Below are positions 24,531-32,218 of a DNA stretch of 64,000 bases, piece by piece. A program made the position numbers and the translations under genes. The first letter of the stretch is position 1; each line of letters begins with the position of its first letter. The notes beneath the pieces were generated by a model, which made no database searches, was not told where the DNA came from, and saw only the letters and a list, made by a program, of their open reading frames with translations. Source of the DNA: Breoghania sp963678585 (GTDB lineage: Bacteria; Pseudomonadota; Alphaproteobacteria; Rhizobiales; Stappiaceae); assembly GCA_963678585.2 (NCBI GenBank), contig CAXXGA010000002.1, positions 2,976,001 through 3,040,000 of the forward strand, written 5' to 3'.

Positions 24531-25313
24531 ATGGCTTATCCTGTTGTTCTCATTTCCGCAGATGTGCGTCATGGCGAAGGTCATGACTGGCACTGCGCGG
24601 CGGCCGGTTATCTGAACGCGGCGCTCAGCGGATCGCGTGCGATGCCGCTCATCCTGCCCTCGCTTGGGCCCGCCCTGGATCTGGACAGCGTGCTCGATCG
24701 CGCCGACGGCGTGCTGCTGACGGGTTCGCGATCCAATGTGGGGCCTGAGCTTTACGGTGGCGAGCCGAGCGAGGAAAACGGTCCCTACGACCCGGCCCGC
24801 GACGCCACCACCCTGCCGCTGGCCCGACGGACGCTGGAACGCGGCATTCCGCTTCTCGCCATATGCCGCGGCATGCAGGAACTGAACGTGGCGCTGGGGG
24901 GAACGCTGGCCGCGGAGATCCAGACGCTGCCCGGCCGCGGCGACCACCGCGCTGCCGTCTCCGACAGGCAGGATGTCCGCTATGGCCTTGCACACGACAT
25001 CGCCGTTGCACCGGGAAGCTGCCTTGCCGTGACCCTCGGCCTTCCCGCCGAAGGCGGAAGCGCGAGGGTGAACTCGCTCCACCGTCAGGCCGTTCTCGAC
25101 CTTGCCCCCGATCTCATGGCCGACGCCGTGGCGCAAGACGGCACCATCGAGGCGGCCCATCCGCGCGATTCGAACGGCTGGGCGCTCGCCACCCAGTGGC
25201 ATCCGGAATATTGGGTCGCCAGCGACGCAGCCTCCGCCCGCATCTTCACAGCCTTCGGCGACGCCATGCGCGATTACCGTTCCCGCCGCGAAAACGCGGA
25301 CCAAACCGACTGA
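24531..25313 (+). CDS. Class I glutamine amidotransferase-like hydrolase (PuuD/peptidase C26)
   Basis: Encodes 260 residues. The catalytic triad is visible: nucleophile Cys112 in AICRGMQELNVALGG, and His224 with Glu226 in TQWHPEYW. The motif GVLLTGSRSNVGPELYGG forms the oxyanion region. PuuD-type enzymes hydrolyse gamma-glutamyl amides such as gamma-glutamyl-GABA in polyamine breakdown. No other putrescine genes are nearby, so the true substrate is unclear. The gene is divergent from the TRAP binding proteins and upstream of a sugar-acid dehydratase by 153 bp, perhaps in one transcript. Confidence 0.85.
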   Translation: MAYPVVLISADVRHGEGHDWHCAAAGYLNAALSGSRAMPLILPSLGPALDLDSVLDRADGVLLTGSRSNVGPELYGGEPSEENGPYDPARDATTLPLARRTLERGIPLLAICRGMQELNVALGGTLAAEIQTLPGRGDHRAAVSDRQDVRYGLAHDIAVAPGSCLAVTLGLPAEGGSARVNSLHRQAVLDLAPDLMADAVAQDGTIEAAHPRDSNGWALATQWHPEYWVASDAASARIFTAFGDAMRDYRSRRENADQTD

Positions 25314-25466
25314 CGCGCCGCGCACGGCCCTCGCCTCAAAGCCGCCTCCCAACCTTTGCGCGCAAATCGCCACTGGCGCACGCGCGTGCAAACGCTAGTC
25401 TGCATGAAACGCCGTCGGCAAACCGGCGCATGGAAACGCACGCAGCAAGCAACAAAAGGGACGGGA

Positions 25467-27293
25467 ATGAGCAACGAAAAGAAGCGGATGCTTCGCTCAC
25501 AGGCCTGGTTCGACAACCCCGACAATCCGGGCATGACCGCGCTTTATCTGGAGCGCTATCTGAATTACGGGCTGACCCGCGAGGAATTGCAGTCCGGCAA
25601 GCCCATCATCGGCATCGCCCAGACCGGCTCCGACCTCTCCCCCTGCAATCGCCACCATCTGGAACTTGCCAAACGCGTGCGCGAGGGCATCCGCGAGGCG
25701 GGCGGCATCTGTTTCGAATTTCCGGTCCACCCCATTCAGGAGACCGGCAAGCGCCCGACCGCCACGCTCGACCGCAACCTCGCCTATCTGGGGCTGGTGG
25801 AACTGCTCTACGGCTATCCGCTCGACGGCGTGGTGCTGACCATCGGCTGCGACAAGACCACGCCTGCCTGCCTGATGGCGGCCGCCACGGTGAACATCCC
25901 CGCCATCGCCCTTTCCGTCGGCCCGATGCTGAACGGCTGGCACAAGGGCGAGCGTACCGGTTCCGGCACCATCGTGTGGAAGGCGCGCGAGATGCTGGCC
26001 GCCGAAGAGATCGACATCGACGGCTTCTTCGATCTGGTCGCCTCCTCCGCCCCGTCCGTCGGCTATTGCAACACGATGGGCACGGCGACGACCATGAACT
26101 CGCTGGCGGAAGCGCTCGGCATGCAGCTTCCCGGCTCCGCCGCCATCCCCGCGCCCTATCGCGAGCGCAGCCAGATCTCCTATCTGACCGGCAAGCGCAT
26201 CGTGGAAATGGTGACGGAGGACCTGAAACCGTCCGACATCATGACCCGCGAGGCGTTCGAGAACGCCATCGTGGTCAACTCCGCCATCGGCGGCTCCACC
26301 AACGCCCCCATTCATTTGAACGCCATCGCCCGGCATCTGGGCGTGCCGCTCGACAATGACGACTGGCAGAAGCTCGGCCATCACGTGCCGCTTCTCGTCA
26401 ACCTGCAGCCCGCGGGCGAATATCTGGGCGAGGACTATCACCACGCAGGCGGTGTGCCTGCGGTGGTGGCAGAGCTGATGAAGGCGGACATGCTACCCAA
26501 TCCCGGCGCAATCACCGTCAACGGCAAGTCCATCGGCGCCAATTGCGAAGCGGTCGAAAACCTCGATCCGAAGGTGATCCGTCCCGTTTCCGACCCGCTG
26601 AAGGCGGAGGCCGGGTTCGTGAACCTGAAGGGCAATCTCTTCGACAGCGCGATCATGAAGACGAGCGTCATCAGCGCCGAATTCCGCCAGCGCTATCTGG
26701 AGAACCCGGACGATCCGAATGCCTTCGAGGGCCGCGCCGTCGTCTTCGAGGGACCGGAGGACTATCACGACCGTATCGAGGATCCGACCCTTGAGATCGA
26801 CGAGAGCTGCATGCTCTTCATCCGCGGCACCGGGCCCATCGGCTATCCCGGCGGCGCGGAAGTGGTAAACATGCAGCCGCCCGCCTATCTCATCAAGAAG
26901 GGCGTCACCGCCCTTCCCTGCATCGGCGACGGACGTCAGTCGGGCACCTCCGGCTCGCCCTCCATCCTGAACGCGTCGCCGGAAGCGGCCGCGGGCGGCG
27001 GGCTGGCCCTGCTGAAATCGGGAGACCGGGTGCGCATCGATCTGAACAGGGGCACCGCCGATATCCTGATCGACGAGGCGGAACTGGCCGCACGCCGCGA
27101 GGCTCTGGCGGTGGCGGGCGGATTTGCCTATCCCGCGCACCAGACCCCCTGGCAGGAAATCCAGCGCGGCCTCGTCGAACAGTTCGACAAGGGCATGGTG
27201 CTGAAACCCGCCGTGAACTACCGCGATGTGGGCAACTCCGCCCCCGCCGTCGGCAGTCACGGCATCCCCGGCATCCCGCGCGACAATCACTGA
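25467..27293 (+). CDS. IlvD/Edd family dehydratase (sugar-acid dehydratase)
   Basis: Encodes 608 residues from the ATG at 25467 (AAGGGACGGGA upstream). The in-frame extension to 25356 is rejected. Cys60, Cys128 and Cys201 lie in SPCNRHH, TIGCDKTTPAC and YCNTMGTA. Their spacing matches the three [2Fe-2S] ligands of the pentonate dehydratases of this family, and Lys130 corresponds to the lysine that helps bind Mg2+. The C-terminal GRQSGTSGSPSILN is also typical. Such enzymes dehydrate L-arabinonate, D-xylonate and similar acids to 2-keto-3-deoxy acids. The next gene is a DenD-like dehydrogenase, consistent with catabolism of an aldonic acid. Dihydroxy-acid dehydratase (branched amino acid synthesis) is less likely because of the QTGSDLSPCNRHH type sequence. 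Confidence 0.88.
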   Translation: MSNEKKRMLRSQAWFDNPDNPGMTALYLERYLNYGLTREELQSGKPIIGIAQTGSDLSPCNRHHLELAKRVREGIREAGGICFEFPVHPIQETGKRPTATLDRNLAYLGLVELLYGYPLDGVVLTIGCDKTTPACLMAAATVNIPAIALSVGPMLNGWHKGERTGSGTIVWKAREMLAAEEIDIDGFFDLVASSAPSVGYCNTMGTATTMNSLAEALGMQLPGSAAIPAPYRERSQISYLTGKRIVEMVTEDLKPSDIMTREAFENAIVVNSAIGGSTNAPIHLNAIARHLGVPLDNDDWQKLGHHVPLLVNLQPAGEYLGEDYHHAGGVPAVVAELMKADMLPNPGAITVNGKSIGANCEAVENLDPKVIRPVSDPLKAEAGFVNLKGNLFDSAIMKTSVISAEFRQRYLENPDDPNAFEGRAVVFEGPEDYHDRIEDPTLEIDESCMLFIRGTGPIGYPGGAEVVNMQPPAYLIKKGVTALPCIGDGRQSGTSGSPSILNASPEAAAGGGLALLKSGDRVRIDLNRGTADILIDEAELAARREALAVAGGFAYPAHQTPWQEIQRGLVEQFDKGMVLKPAVNYRDVGNSAPAVGSHGIPGIPRDNH

Positions 27294-27430
27294 CGGATCC
27301 GCACGCCAGCGGGCGCGCTTTTACTGGCCGGACATCCGCGTCCGACCGGCCCGCCCCGCACTTTCGGCCAAAACCCGTCTGATTGCCGGAACAAGGACGA
27401 CCAGTCGCACCCTGCAAGCAGCGTTTGTGA

Positions 27431-27447
27431 CACTCAACGGTTGAGTG
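27431..27447. promoter_or_regulatory. Inverted repeat CACTCAA-CGG-TTGAGTG upstream of the denD-like gene
   Basis: A perfect 7-bp inverted repeat with a 3-bp spacer lies 64 bp before the start codon. It could be an operator or a small RNA hairpin in the 217-bp gap between the dehydratase and the dehydrogenase. No regulator is identified. Confidence 0.4.
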
Positions 27448-27510
27448 ACCTGAAACCCCGGACCATAGTCGGTCGAAAGAGCCCGCTCGGGCTGGATCGG
27501 AGGACTTTTA

Positions 27511-28494
27511 ATGACACACGCGCTCATTCTCGGAGCAGCCGGCATGGTCGGCGCCCGTCTGGCCGCCAAGGTGGCCGGGAGCGGAGCCATCGGCGGGCGC
27601 AAGCTCGACCGCCTCACACTGGTCGATATCGTCGAGCCCGGAACGCCCGAGGCGATCGCCGAAGGCCTCGCGGTCCAGACCATGGCGGTCGATATCGCCG
27701 ATCCGGACACGGCGGAAACCATCGTCGGCATGAAGCCCGACATCATCGTCCATCTGGCGGCCGTGGTTTCCGGCGAAGCGGAAATCGACTTCAACAAGGG
27801 CTACAGGGTCAATCTGGAAGGCACGCTCAGGCTGCTGGAGGCGCTGCGCGCCGCGCAACACGCCCCGCGTCTTGTCTTCACCTCGTCCATCGCGGTCTTC
27901 GGCGCGCCCTTCCCACCCTCCATTCCCGACGAGTTCCACCACACGCCGCTCACCTCCTACGGCACGCAGAAGGCGATGAGCGAGCTTCTGATCGCCGATT
28001 ACCGGCGCAAGGGCTTCGTGGATGCGATCGGCATTCGCCTGCCGACCATCGTGGTGCGGCCGGGCAAGCCGAACAAGGCAGCCTCCGGTTTCTTCTCCGG
28101 CATCATCCGCGAGCCGCTGAACGGCCTTGAGGCCGTGCTGCCCGTTGATCCCGACGTGCGCCACTGGATGGCGAGCCCGACGTCGGCCGTCGGCTATCTC
28201 GAACATGCGGCAAGCATCGACACCGACCGCCTCGGCGGACGTCCGAACCTCACCATGCCCGGCCTTTCCGTCACGGTGCGCGAGGAGATCGAATGTCTGG
28301 AGAAAGTAGCCGGGAAAGCCGCCGTCGATCTGATCCGGCGTGAACCGGACGAACAGATCATCAAGATGGTGGATGGCTGGGCGCAGTCTTTCGACGCCAG
28401 GCGTGCGCTCGATCTCGGCTTCACAACGGATGCCGATTTCGAGGCCATTGTGCGCCTCTATGCGCACGATGAGGGTATCGAGCTGAAGGGCTGA
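27511..28494 (+). CDS. denD: NAD-dependent epimerase/dehydrogenase, D-erythronate dehydrogenase-like
   Basis: Encodes 327 residues preceded by GGAGGACTTTTA. It has the Rossmann motif GAAGMVG (8-14) and the extended SDR catalytic set Ser126, Tyr150 and Lys154 (SYGTQKAMSELL). N-terminal sequence and length match the DenD group, which oxidises D-erythronate to 2-keto-D-erythronate with NAD. Known denD genes usually travel with otnK/otnC or similar kinases, which are absent here. It follows the IlvD-type dehydratase, so the pair may process a four- or five-carbon sugar acid. The DenD assignment is good at family level, and the exact substrate is inference. Confidence 0.8.
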   Translation: MTHALILGAAGMVGARLAAKVAGSGAIGGRKLDRLTLVDIVEPGTPEAIAEGLAVQTMAVDIADPDTAETIVGMKPDIIVHLAAVVSGEAEIDFNKGYRVNLEGTLRLLEALRAAQHAPRLVFTSSIAVFGAPFPPSIPDEFHHTPLTSYGTQKAMSELLIADYRRKGFVDAIGIRLPTIVVRPGKPNKAASGFFSGIIREPLNGLEAVLPVDPDVRHWMASPTSAVGYLEHAASIDTDRLGGRPNLTMPGLSVTVREEIECLEKVAGKAAVDLIRREPDEQIIKMVDGWAQSFDARRALDLGFTTDADFEAIVRLYAHDEGIELKG

Positions 28495-28576
28495 TACGAG
28501 CGAAGGCCGACAGGCGGGACGCAGCCTCGAGGGGCGTCCGCAATCACTTCGCCTTTCGCGTTTTCATGAAATCCGT

Positions 28577-28613
28577 TGCGCCGGCGCGTTATCTGCAAAC
28601 GCTTGCCGGCGCA
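28577..28613. terminator. Hairpin between the convergent denD-like and cold-shock genes
   Basis: A perfect 9-bp inverted repeat TGCGCCGGC/GCCGGCGCA encloses a 19-nt loop in the short gap between two convergent genes. No T-run is evident, so a terminator role is only suggested by position. Confidence 0.35.
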
Positions 28614-28630
28614 TCCAATTCGGCTCTCCG

Positions 28631-28834
28631 TTACAGGACAGCCAGGTCACGCGCTTCCTGATGATCGCCGGTGTGAACCAGCTCGTAGAACACCACCTGC
28701 CCCTCGCTCAACTGCTTGAGACCGGAAGCCTTCAGCGCGTTCATATGCACGAACACATCCCGACCGCCATGATCGGGCTCGATGAGACCGACCCCCTTGT
28801 GGGGATCGAACCACTTAACATTTCCGTTTTCCAT
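28631..28834 (-). CDS. Cold-shock domain protein with atypical RNP1
   Basis: Encodes 67 residues, one cold-shock domain and nothing else. It begins GNVKWFDPHKG and contains RNP2 as DVFVHMNAL (26-34). The RNP1 position reads KGVGLIEPD (13-21), where the usual KGFGFI aromatics are replaced by Val15 and Leu17. These aromatics normally stack on single-stranded RNA or DNA bases. The domain length is normal. It could still bind nucleic acid through Trp8, Phe9, Phe28 and His30, but with altered affinity. It is a stand-alone gene with GGAAG upstream, convergent with denD. Expression control is unknown. Confidence 0.88.
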   Translation of the reverse strand: MENGNVKWFDPHKGVGLIEPDHGGRDVFVHMNALKASGLKQLSEGQVVFYELVHTGDHQEARDLAVL

Positions 28835-29337
28835 TTTTGTTCTTCCTTATTTGACTAAACACACTTCCGCAGCGCATCCGGCATTGCCAGATTATGCAGT
28901 ACTTGCGGTTCTCCGGGAATAAGATCCGCTGCAAGGAAAGCATTAAAGCCGTGCGTCAGAAGACCGCGAATAAACGCTGGTCCGGCACGGTCCAAATTCT
29001 TTTCCGCCGGGGTGAAACCCATCGGCGTGAACCGTCGCGGTCTCCATTCAACTTGAATGATGGTGGACGCGCGTGGTTAACAGATGGTGTATAGGGCCCG
29101 TCATTTCAAGCCTGGGCAAATTCGTGCGCGGTGTCCGCCATGACACTATTGCCAAAGACCGTGCCTTGAACCTTTCCAGTTACAGGCTGGCCAGTCGCAG
29201 GCGGGCTGTGCATGATGAGGACGATACCCAGCACCCCGCCGATGCCCGCATGCCACGGATACCCGCATGATTTTCGCGCCGACCAGCCCCCGCCCCGAAC
29301 CATCCTTCGCGCCGCACCGGCTGGCGGGAGCGGCAAC
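28835..29337. other. Divergent intergenic region between cold-shock gene and RND transporter
   Basis: About 500 bp that should hold the promoter and 5' leader of the cold-shock gene on the left and the promoter of the RND exporter on the right. In-frame codons from 29212 precede the chosen RND start but read as low-complexity Pro/Ala/Arg sequence without a ribosome binding site. No RNA gene was recognised. Confidence 0.45.
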
Positions 29338-31626
29338 TTGAACGAGCGGGAAAGCAAAAGCGGCAATCAAGGCGACGGCCCAAGCCCCCTCGCGTCCGGG
29401 CGCCGTCCGAAAAGCACGTTTTCGGGCTTCGGACTGGACCTGCCGGGCCATTTTGCGGCCCATCACCCGATCATCGCCGCCGCGATCCTGCTGATTGTCA
29501 TCGTGGTGAGCGCGCTGGCGCTCCCACGTCTTCACTTCGACGACAACGTCCAGCGCGTCTTCGCCTCGCGGTCGGAAACGAAGGAGTCGCGCACCAGCGG
29601 GCGCAATCTGGTCGTGCTGGTGGAAAGCGACACCCCGTTCGATGCGGCGGATTTCTCCGCCATGCGCGATTTCTCGCTGGATCTGCAACTGGTCGACGGC
29701 GTGCAATTCGTGCTCTCGCCCTTCTCCATGCGCTTTTCCGCAGGCCATCCGGACTATCCCGGCGAAGCCGTCTTTCCCTTCGAAATCGCCGATGACGAGA
29801 TAGAGGCCCGGCTCGACGCCTATCGCGCAAGCGCACCGGACGTGCGCCCGCTGATCTCCGCCGACGGCATGAGCGCCCTTGTCTTCGTGGCGATCGACGG
29901 CACCATCGGGCGGGGCAAACTGCGCGCCAAGATGAACGAGATCCGCACTCTTTCCGCCGATTTCACCGGAACGGGCCTCATATATGAACTGACCGGCGTC
30001 GATGCCATCGCCTTCGATATTGCAGGCGCGATCAAGACGGACCTGATCCAGCTGAACGCCGCCGGCTGCGTCATTTCCATCCTGCTGGCCTATCTGATCT
30101 TCGCCACGGTGCGCACCACGCTGGTGGTCGTCGCCCCCGCCCTTGTCGGGGCTCTGGTCTCGCTGGCGCTCTTCGTGGCGCTGGGTTTTCCCGTGACCGT
30201 GCTTTCCAACGTGGTGCCCATTCTGGTGCTGGTGCTGGGCATTGCCGACAGCATCCACCTCACAATGCACTATCTCGTTGAAACGGAAGGCTCGCGCCGG
30301 GAGCGGCTGGTCCAGACCATTTCCGATGTCGGCCCGGCCTGCGCGCTGACGGCGCTCACCACCGCCATCGGCTTCAGCGCCATCGGCGCCACGAACAATG
30401 CCCCCTTGCGCGAACTGGCGATCCTCGGCGCAAGCGGCGTGATGGCTTCCTTCCTCGTGGTGCTGGTGAGCTTCACGTTGCTCGCCCCCTTCTGCAAGCC
30501 GCCCGCAAAGGCCCGCCGCGGCTTTCTCATGCGCGCGCCCGTGCCCGCTTTCGTCTCCCGCTGGGCGCTGGGCCGGACCCGACTCGTGGTCATCCTCGCA
30601 GCCCTCGTCACCCTCGGCGGGCTCTATTCCGTCAGCCGCACGGAAATGTGGTTCCCGCTGTTCCAGAACATGCCGGAGAAAAGCCCCGTACGGCTTGCCA
30701 ACGACCGCATCGAACAGGCGTTCGGCGGCTATTTCCGGCTCTGGATCGATATCGACATCACCGGCGAGAACGCGCTGGAAACGCCGGAAGGCTGGGCGCG
30801 GATGAACCGGCTCGTCGAGGCGGTGGAAGAGGCCGCTCCCGACTATTCCGTCCTGTCGGTGGTCTCCGCCGCACGCTGGCTGGGAAAACCCGATCAGGCC
30901 CCGTCCGCTGAAGAACTTGAGAAACTCGACCACAGCCAGCGCAACCAGCTTTTCACCCCCGACGGCACCCGCGCCCATGTGATCGTCTTCGTTCCCGAAC
31001 CCATGCGCGACCACGCCACGCTTGCGCTCCATGACGCGATCACGGAAGCCGCACGGGATGCCGGGGCGAAACGCGTCTACGGCTTCCCGGCCGTCCTGCG
31101 CCACAACGCCCTGCCGATGATCCGGCAACTGGCGGAAGGACTGATGGGCGCCTGCATCATCGCCGTCATCGTGGTGGCCACGGCCTTCCGCTGGCCGATG
31201 CTCGCCCCTGCCCTGCTCTTTCCCAACGTCCTGCCACTGGCGCTGTCGGCAGCCGCGCTCCATATCTACAACGACAGCCAGGTCAATCCGACCGCCGTGC
31301 TCGCCCTGACGGTGGCCTTCGGCATCGCGGTGGACGATTCCATCCACTTCGCCAACCGCTACCGGCTGGAACGAAGCCTGGGCCTGAGCGTTGACGAAGC
31401 GCTGGATATCGCCATCTGCCAGACAGGGCGCGTCATGATCATCACCACGGTGCTGATCGCGGCGGGCGTGCTGGTGACGCTGACCAGCGCCTTTTCCACG
31501 GTGCGCCTGTTCGGCCTGATGTTGATCACCACCTTCTTCGTCGCACTGGCGGCAGACCTGTTGCTGCTGCCCGCCATCTTGCGCCTCAAATGGTTCCGAC
31601 GCCCGAAATGGACGACACATTCATGA
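29338..31626 (+). CDS. RND/MMPL superfamily exporter
   Basis: Encodes 763 residues from a TTG at 29338 with GGGAG 7 nt upstream. An in-frame ATG at 29212 has no ribosome binding site and adds 42 residues of Pro/Ala-rich sequence. The layout is two repeats, each with one span, a large periplasmic loop and five spans. The motifs VLVLGIADSIHLTMHY and VAFGIAVDDSIHFANRY (GxxxDD type) are the proton-relay segments of the family. Related proteins export lipids, sterol-like molecules or drugs using the proton gradient. There is no membrane-fusion protein or outer-membrane partner. A secreted small protein overlaps its stop codon by 4 bp and is probably functionally linked. Cargo is unknown. Confidence 0.87.
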   Translation: MNERESKSGNQGDGPSPLASGRRPKSTFSGFGLDLPGHFAAHHPIIAAAILLIVIVVSALALPRLHFDDNVQRVFASRSETKESRTSGRNLVVLVESDTPFDAADFSAMRDFSLDLQLVDGVQFVLSPFSMRFSAGHPDYPGEAVFPFEIADDEIEARLDAYRASAPDVRPLISADGMSALVFVAIDGTIGRGKLRAKMNEIRTLSADFTGTGLIYELTGVDAIAFDIAGAIKTDLIQLNAAGCVISILLAYLIFATVRTTLVVVAPALVGALVSLALFVALGFPVTVLSNVVPILVLVLGIADSIHLTMHYLVETEGSRRERLVQTISDVGPACALTALTTAIGFSAIGATNNAPLRELAILGASGVMASFLVVLVSFTLLAPFCKPPAKARRGFLMRAPVPAFVSRWALGRTRLVVILAALVTLGGLYSVSRTEMWFPLFQNMPEKSPVRLANDRIEQAFGGYFRLWIDIDITGENALETPEGWARMNRLVEAVEEAAPDYSVLSVVSAARWLGKPDQAPSAEELEKLDHSQRNQLFTPDGTRAHVIVFVPEPMRDHATLALHDAITEAARDAGAKRVYGFPAVLRHNALPMIRQLAEGLMGACIIAVIVVATAFRWPMLAPALLFPNVLPLALSAAALHIYNDSQVNPTAVLALTVAFGIAVDDSIHFANRYRLERSLGLSVDEALDIAICQTGRVMIITTVLIAAGVLVTLTSAFSTVRLFGLMLITTFFVALAADLLLLPAILRLKWFRRPKWTTHS

Positions 31627-32126
31627 TCAGACCCGCTCTCGCCGCCACGCTCGCCCTCACGCTTTTGAGCCCGCTCGTCGTCATCGGCCATGCAGGCCCC
31701 GCAGAAGCGGCTGACCCGGCCTTCGCGTCGGCTGCCGGGCGCTGGAGCGGCAAGGGCTGGGTGAAGCAGAAGGGCGATGCGGACAAGGAAATCGTGCGCT
31801 GCCGGATCACCTCCAGCTTCGAGCCGCCACGCCTTTCCATCGACGGCAAATGCGCCGCCTCCGGCACCAACTTCCCCGTGAAGGGCTATATCGATGACGC
31901 GGGCGGACGCTTCACCGGGCGCTGGTACAACCCCGTCGGCAACGACACCGCCCCCATCCGCGGCAAGGCGCGCGGCCAGACGGTCGCGCTGAACTTCACC
32001 TTCCCGCCGCGCGAAAACCGCAAGGCCGTTTCCGGCCAGCTTGTGTGGAAGAAGGGCTCGGACGAATTGCTGCTCACCAGTTCCGACGGCGCGGGCGAAC
32101 TGAGCCGGATCGTCTTCAAGCGCTAG
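31623..32126 (+). CDS. Secreted protein of unknown function coupled to the RND exporter
   Basis: Encodes 167 residues from the ATG at 31623, which overlaps the stop of the exporter gene (ATGA). A signal peptide of about 28 residues ends AEA, and no further membrane segments follow. The mature part has alternating short strands with many Gly, Trp and Lys, for example GRWSGKGWVKQKG, FTGRWYNPVGN and ISGQLVWKK-like VSGQLVWKKGS, suggesting a small beta-barrel or beta-sandwich. Two cysteines (in VRCRIT and GKCAAS) could form a disulfide. Translational coupling suggests a periplasmic partner of the exporter, perhaps a lipid-binding protein. I recognise no named family. Confidence 0.78.
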   Translation: MIRPALAATLALTLLSPLVVIGHAGPAEAADPAFASAAGRWSGKGWVKQKGDADKEIVRCRITSSFEPPRLSIDGKCAASGTNFPVKGYIDDAGGRFTGRWYNPVGNDTAPIRGKARGQTVALNFTFPPRENRKAVSGQLVWKKGSDELLLTSSDGAGELSRIVFKR

Positions 32127-32163
32127 AACCGCGCCGGACCGTTTCGCTCCTTCCAATGCAAGA

Positions 32164-32191
32164 ACGGCGGAGCAGTTTCCTGCCCCGCCGT
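32164..32191. terminator. Hairpin between the convergent secreted-protein and dctM genes
   Basis: A stem ACGGCGG-A-GCAG/CTGC-C-CCGCCGT with a TTTC loop lies midway in the 92-bp gap between two convergent genes. It probably serves both, although the T-runs are short. Confidence 0.5.
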
Positions 32192-32218
32192 ATCTGTTTC
32201 GTGTGTGACGCGTTCCGG

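Noticed and set aside
29212..29337. ATG-initiated N-terminal extension of the RND exporter
   Set aside because: Adds 42 Pro/Ala/Arg-rich residues with no ribosome binding site, while the TTG at 29338 has one at the right distance.
29146..31620. Minus-strand open frame of about 820 codons opposite the RND exporter
   Set aside because: Composition is dominated by His, Gln, Asp and Gly as expected for an antisense shadow of a membrane protein.
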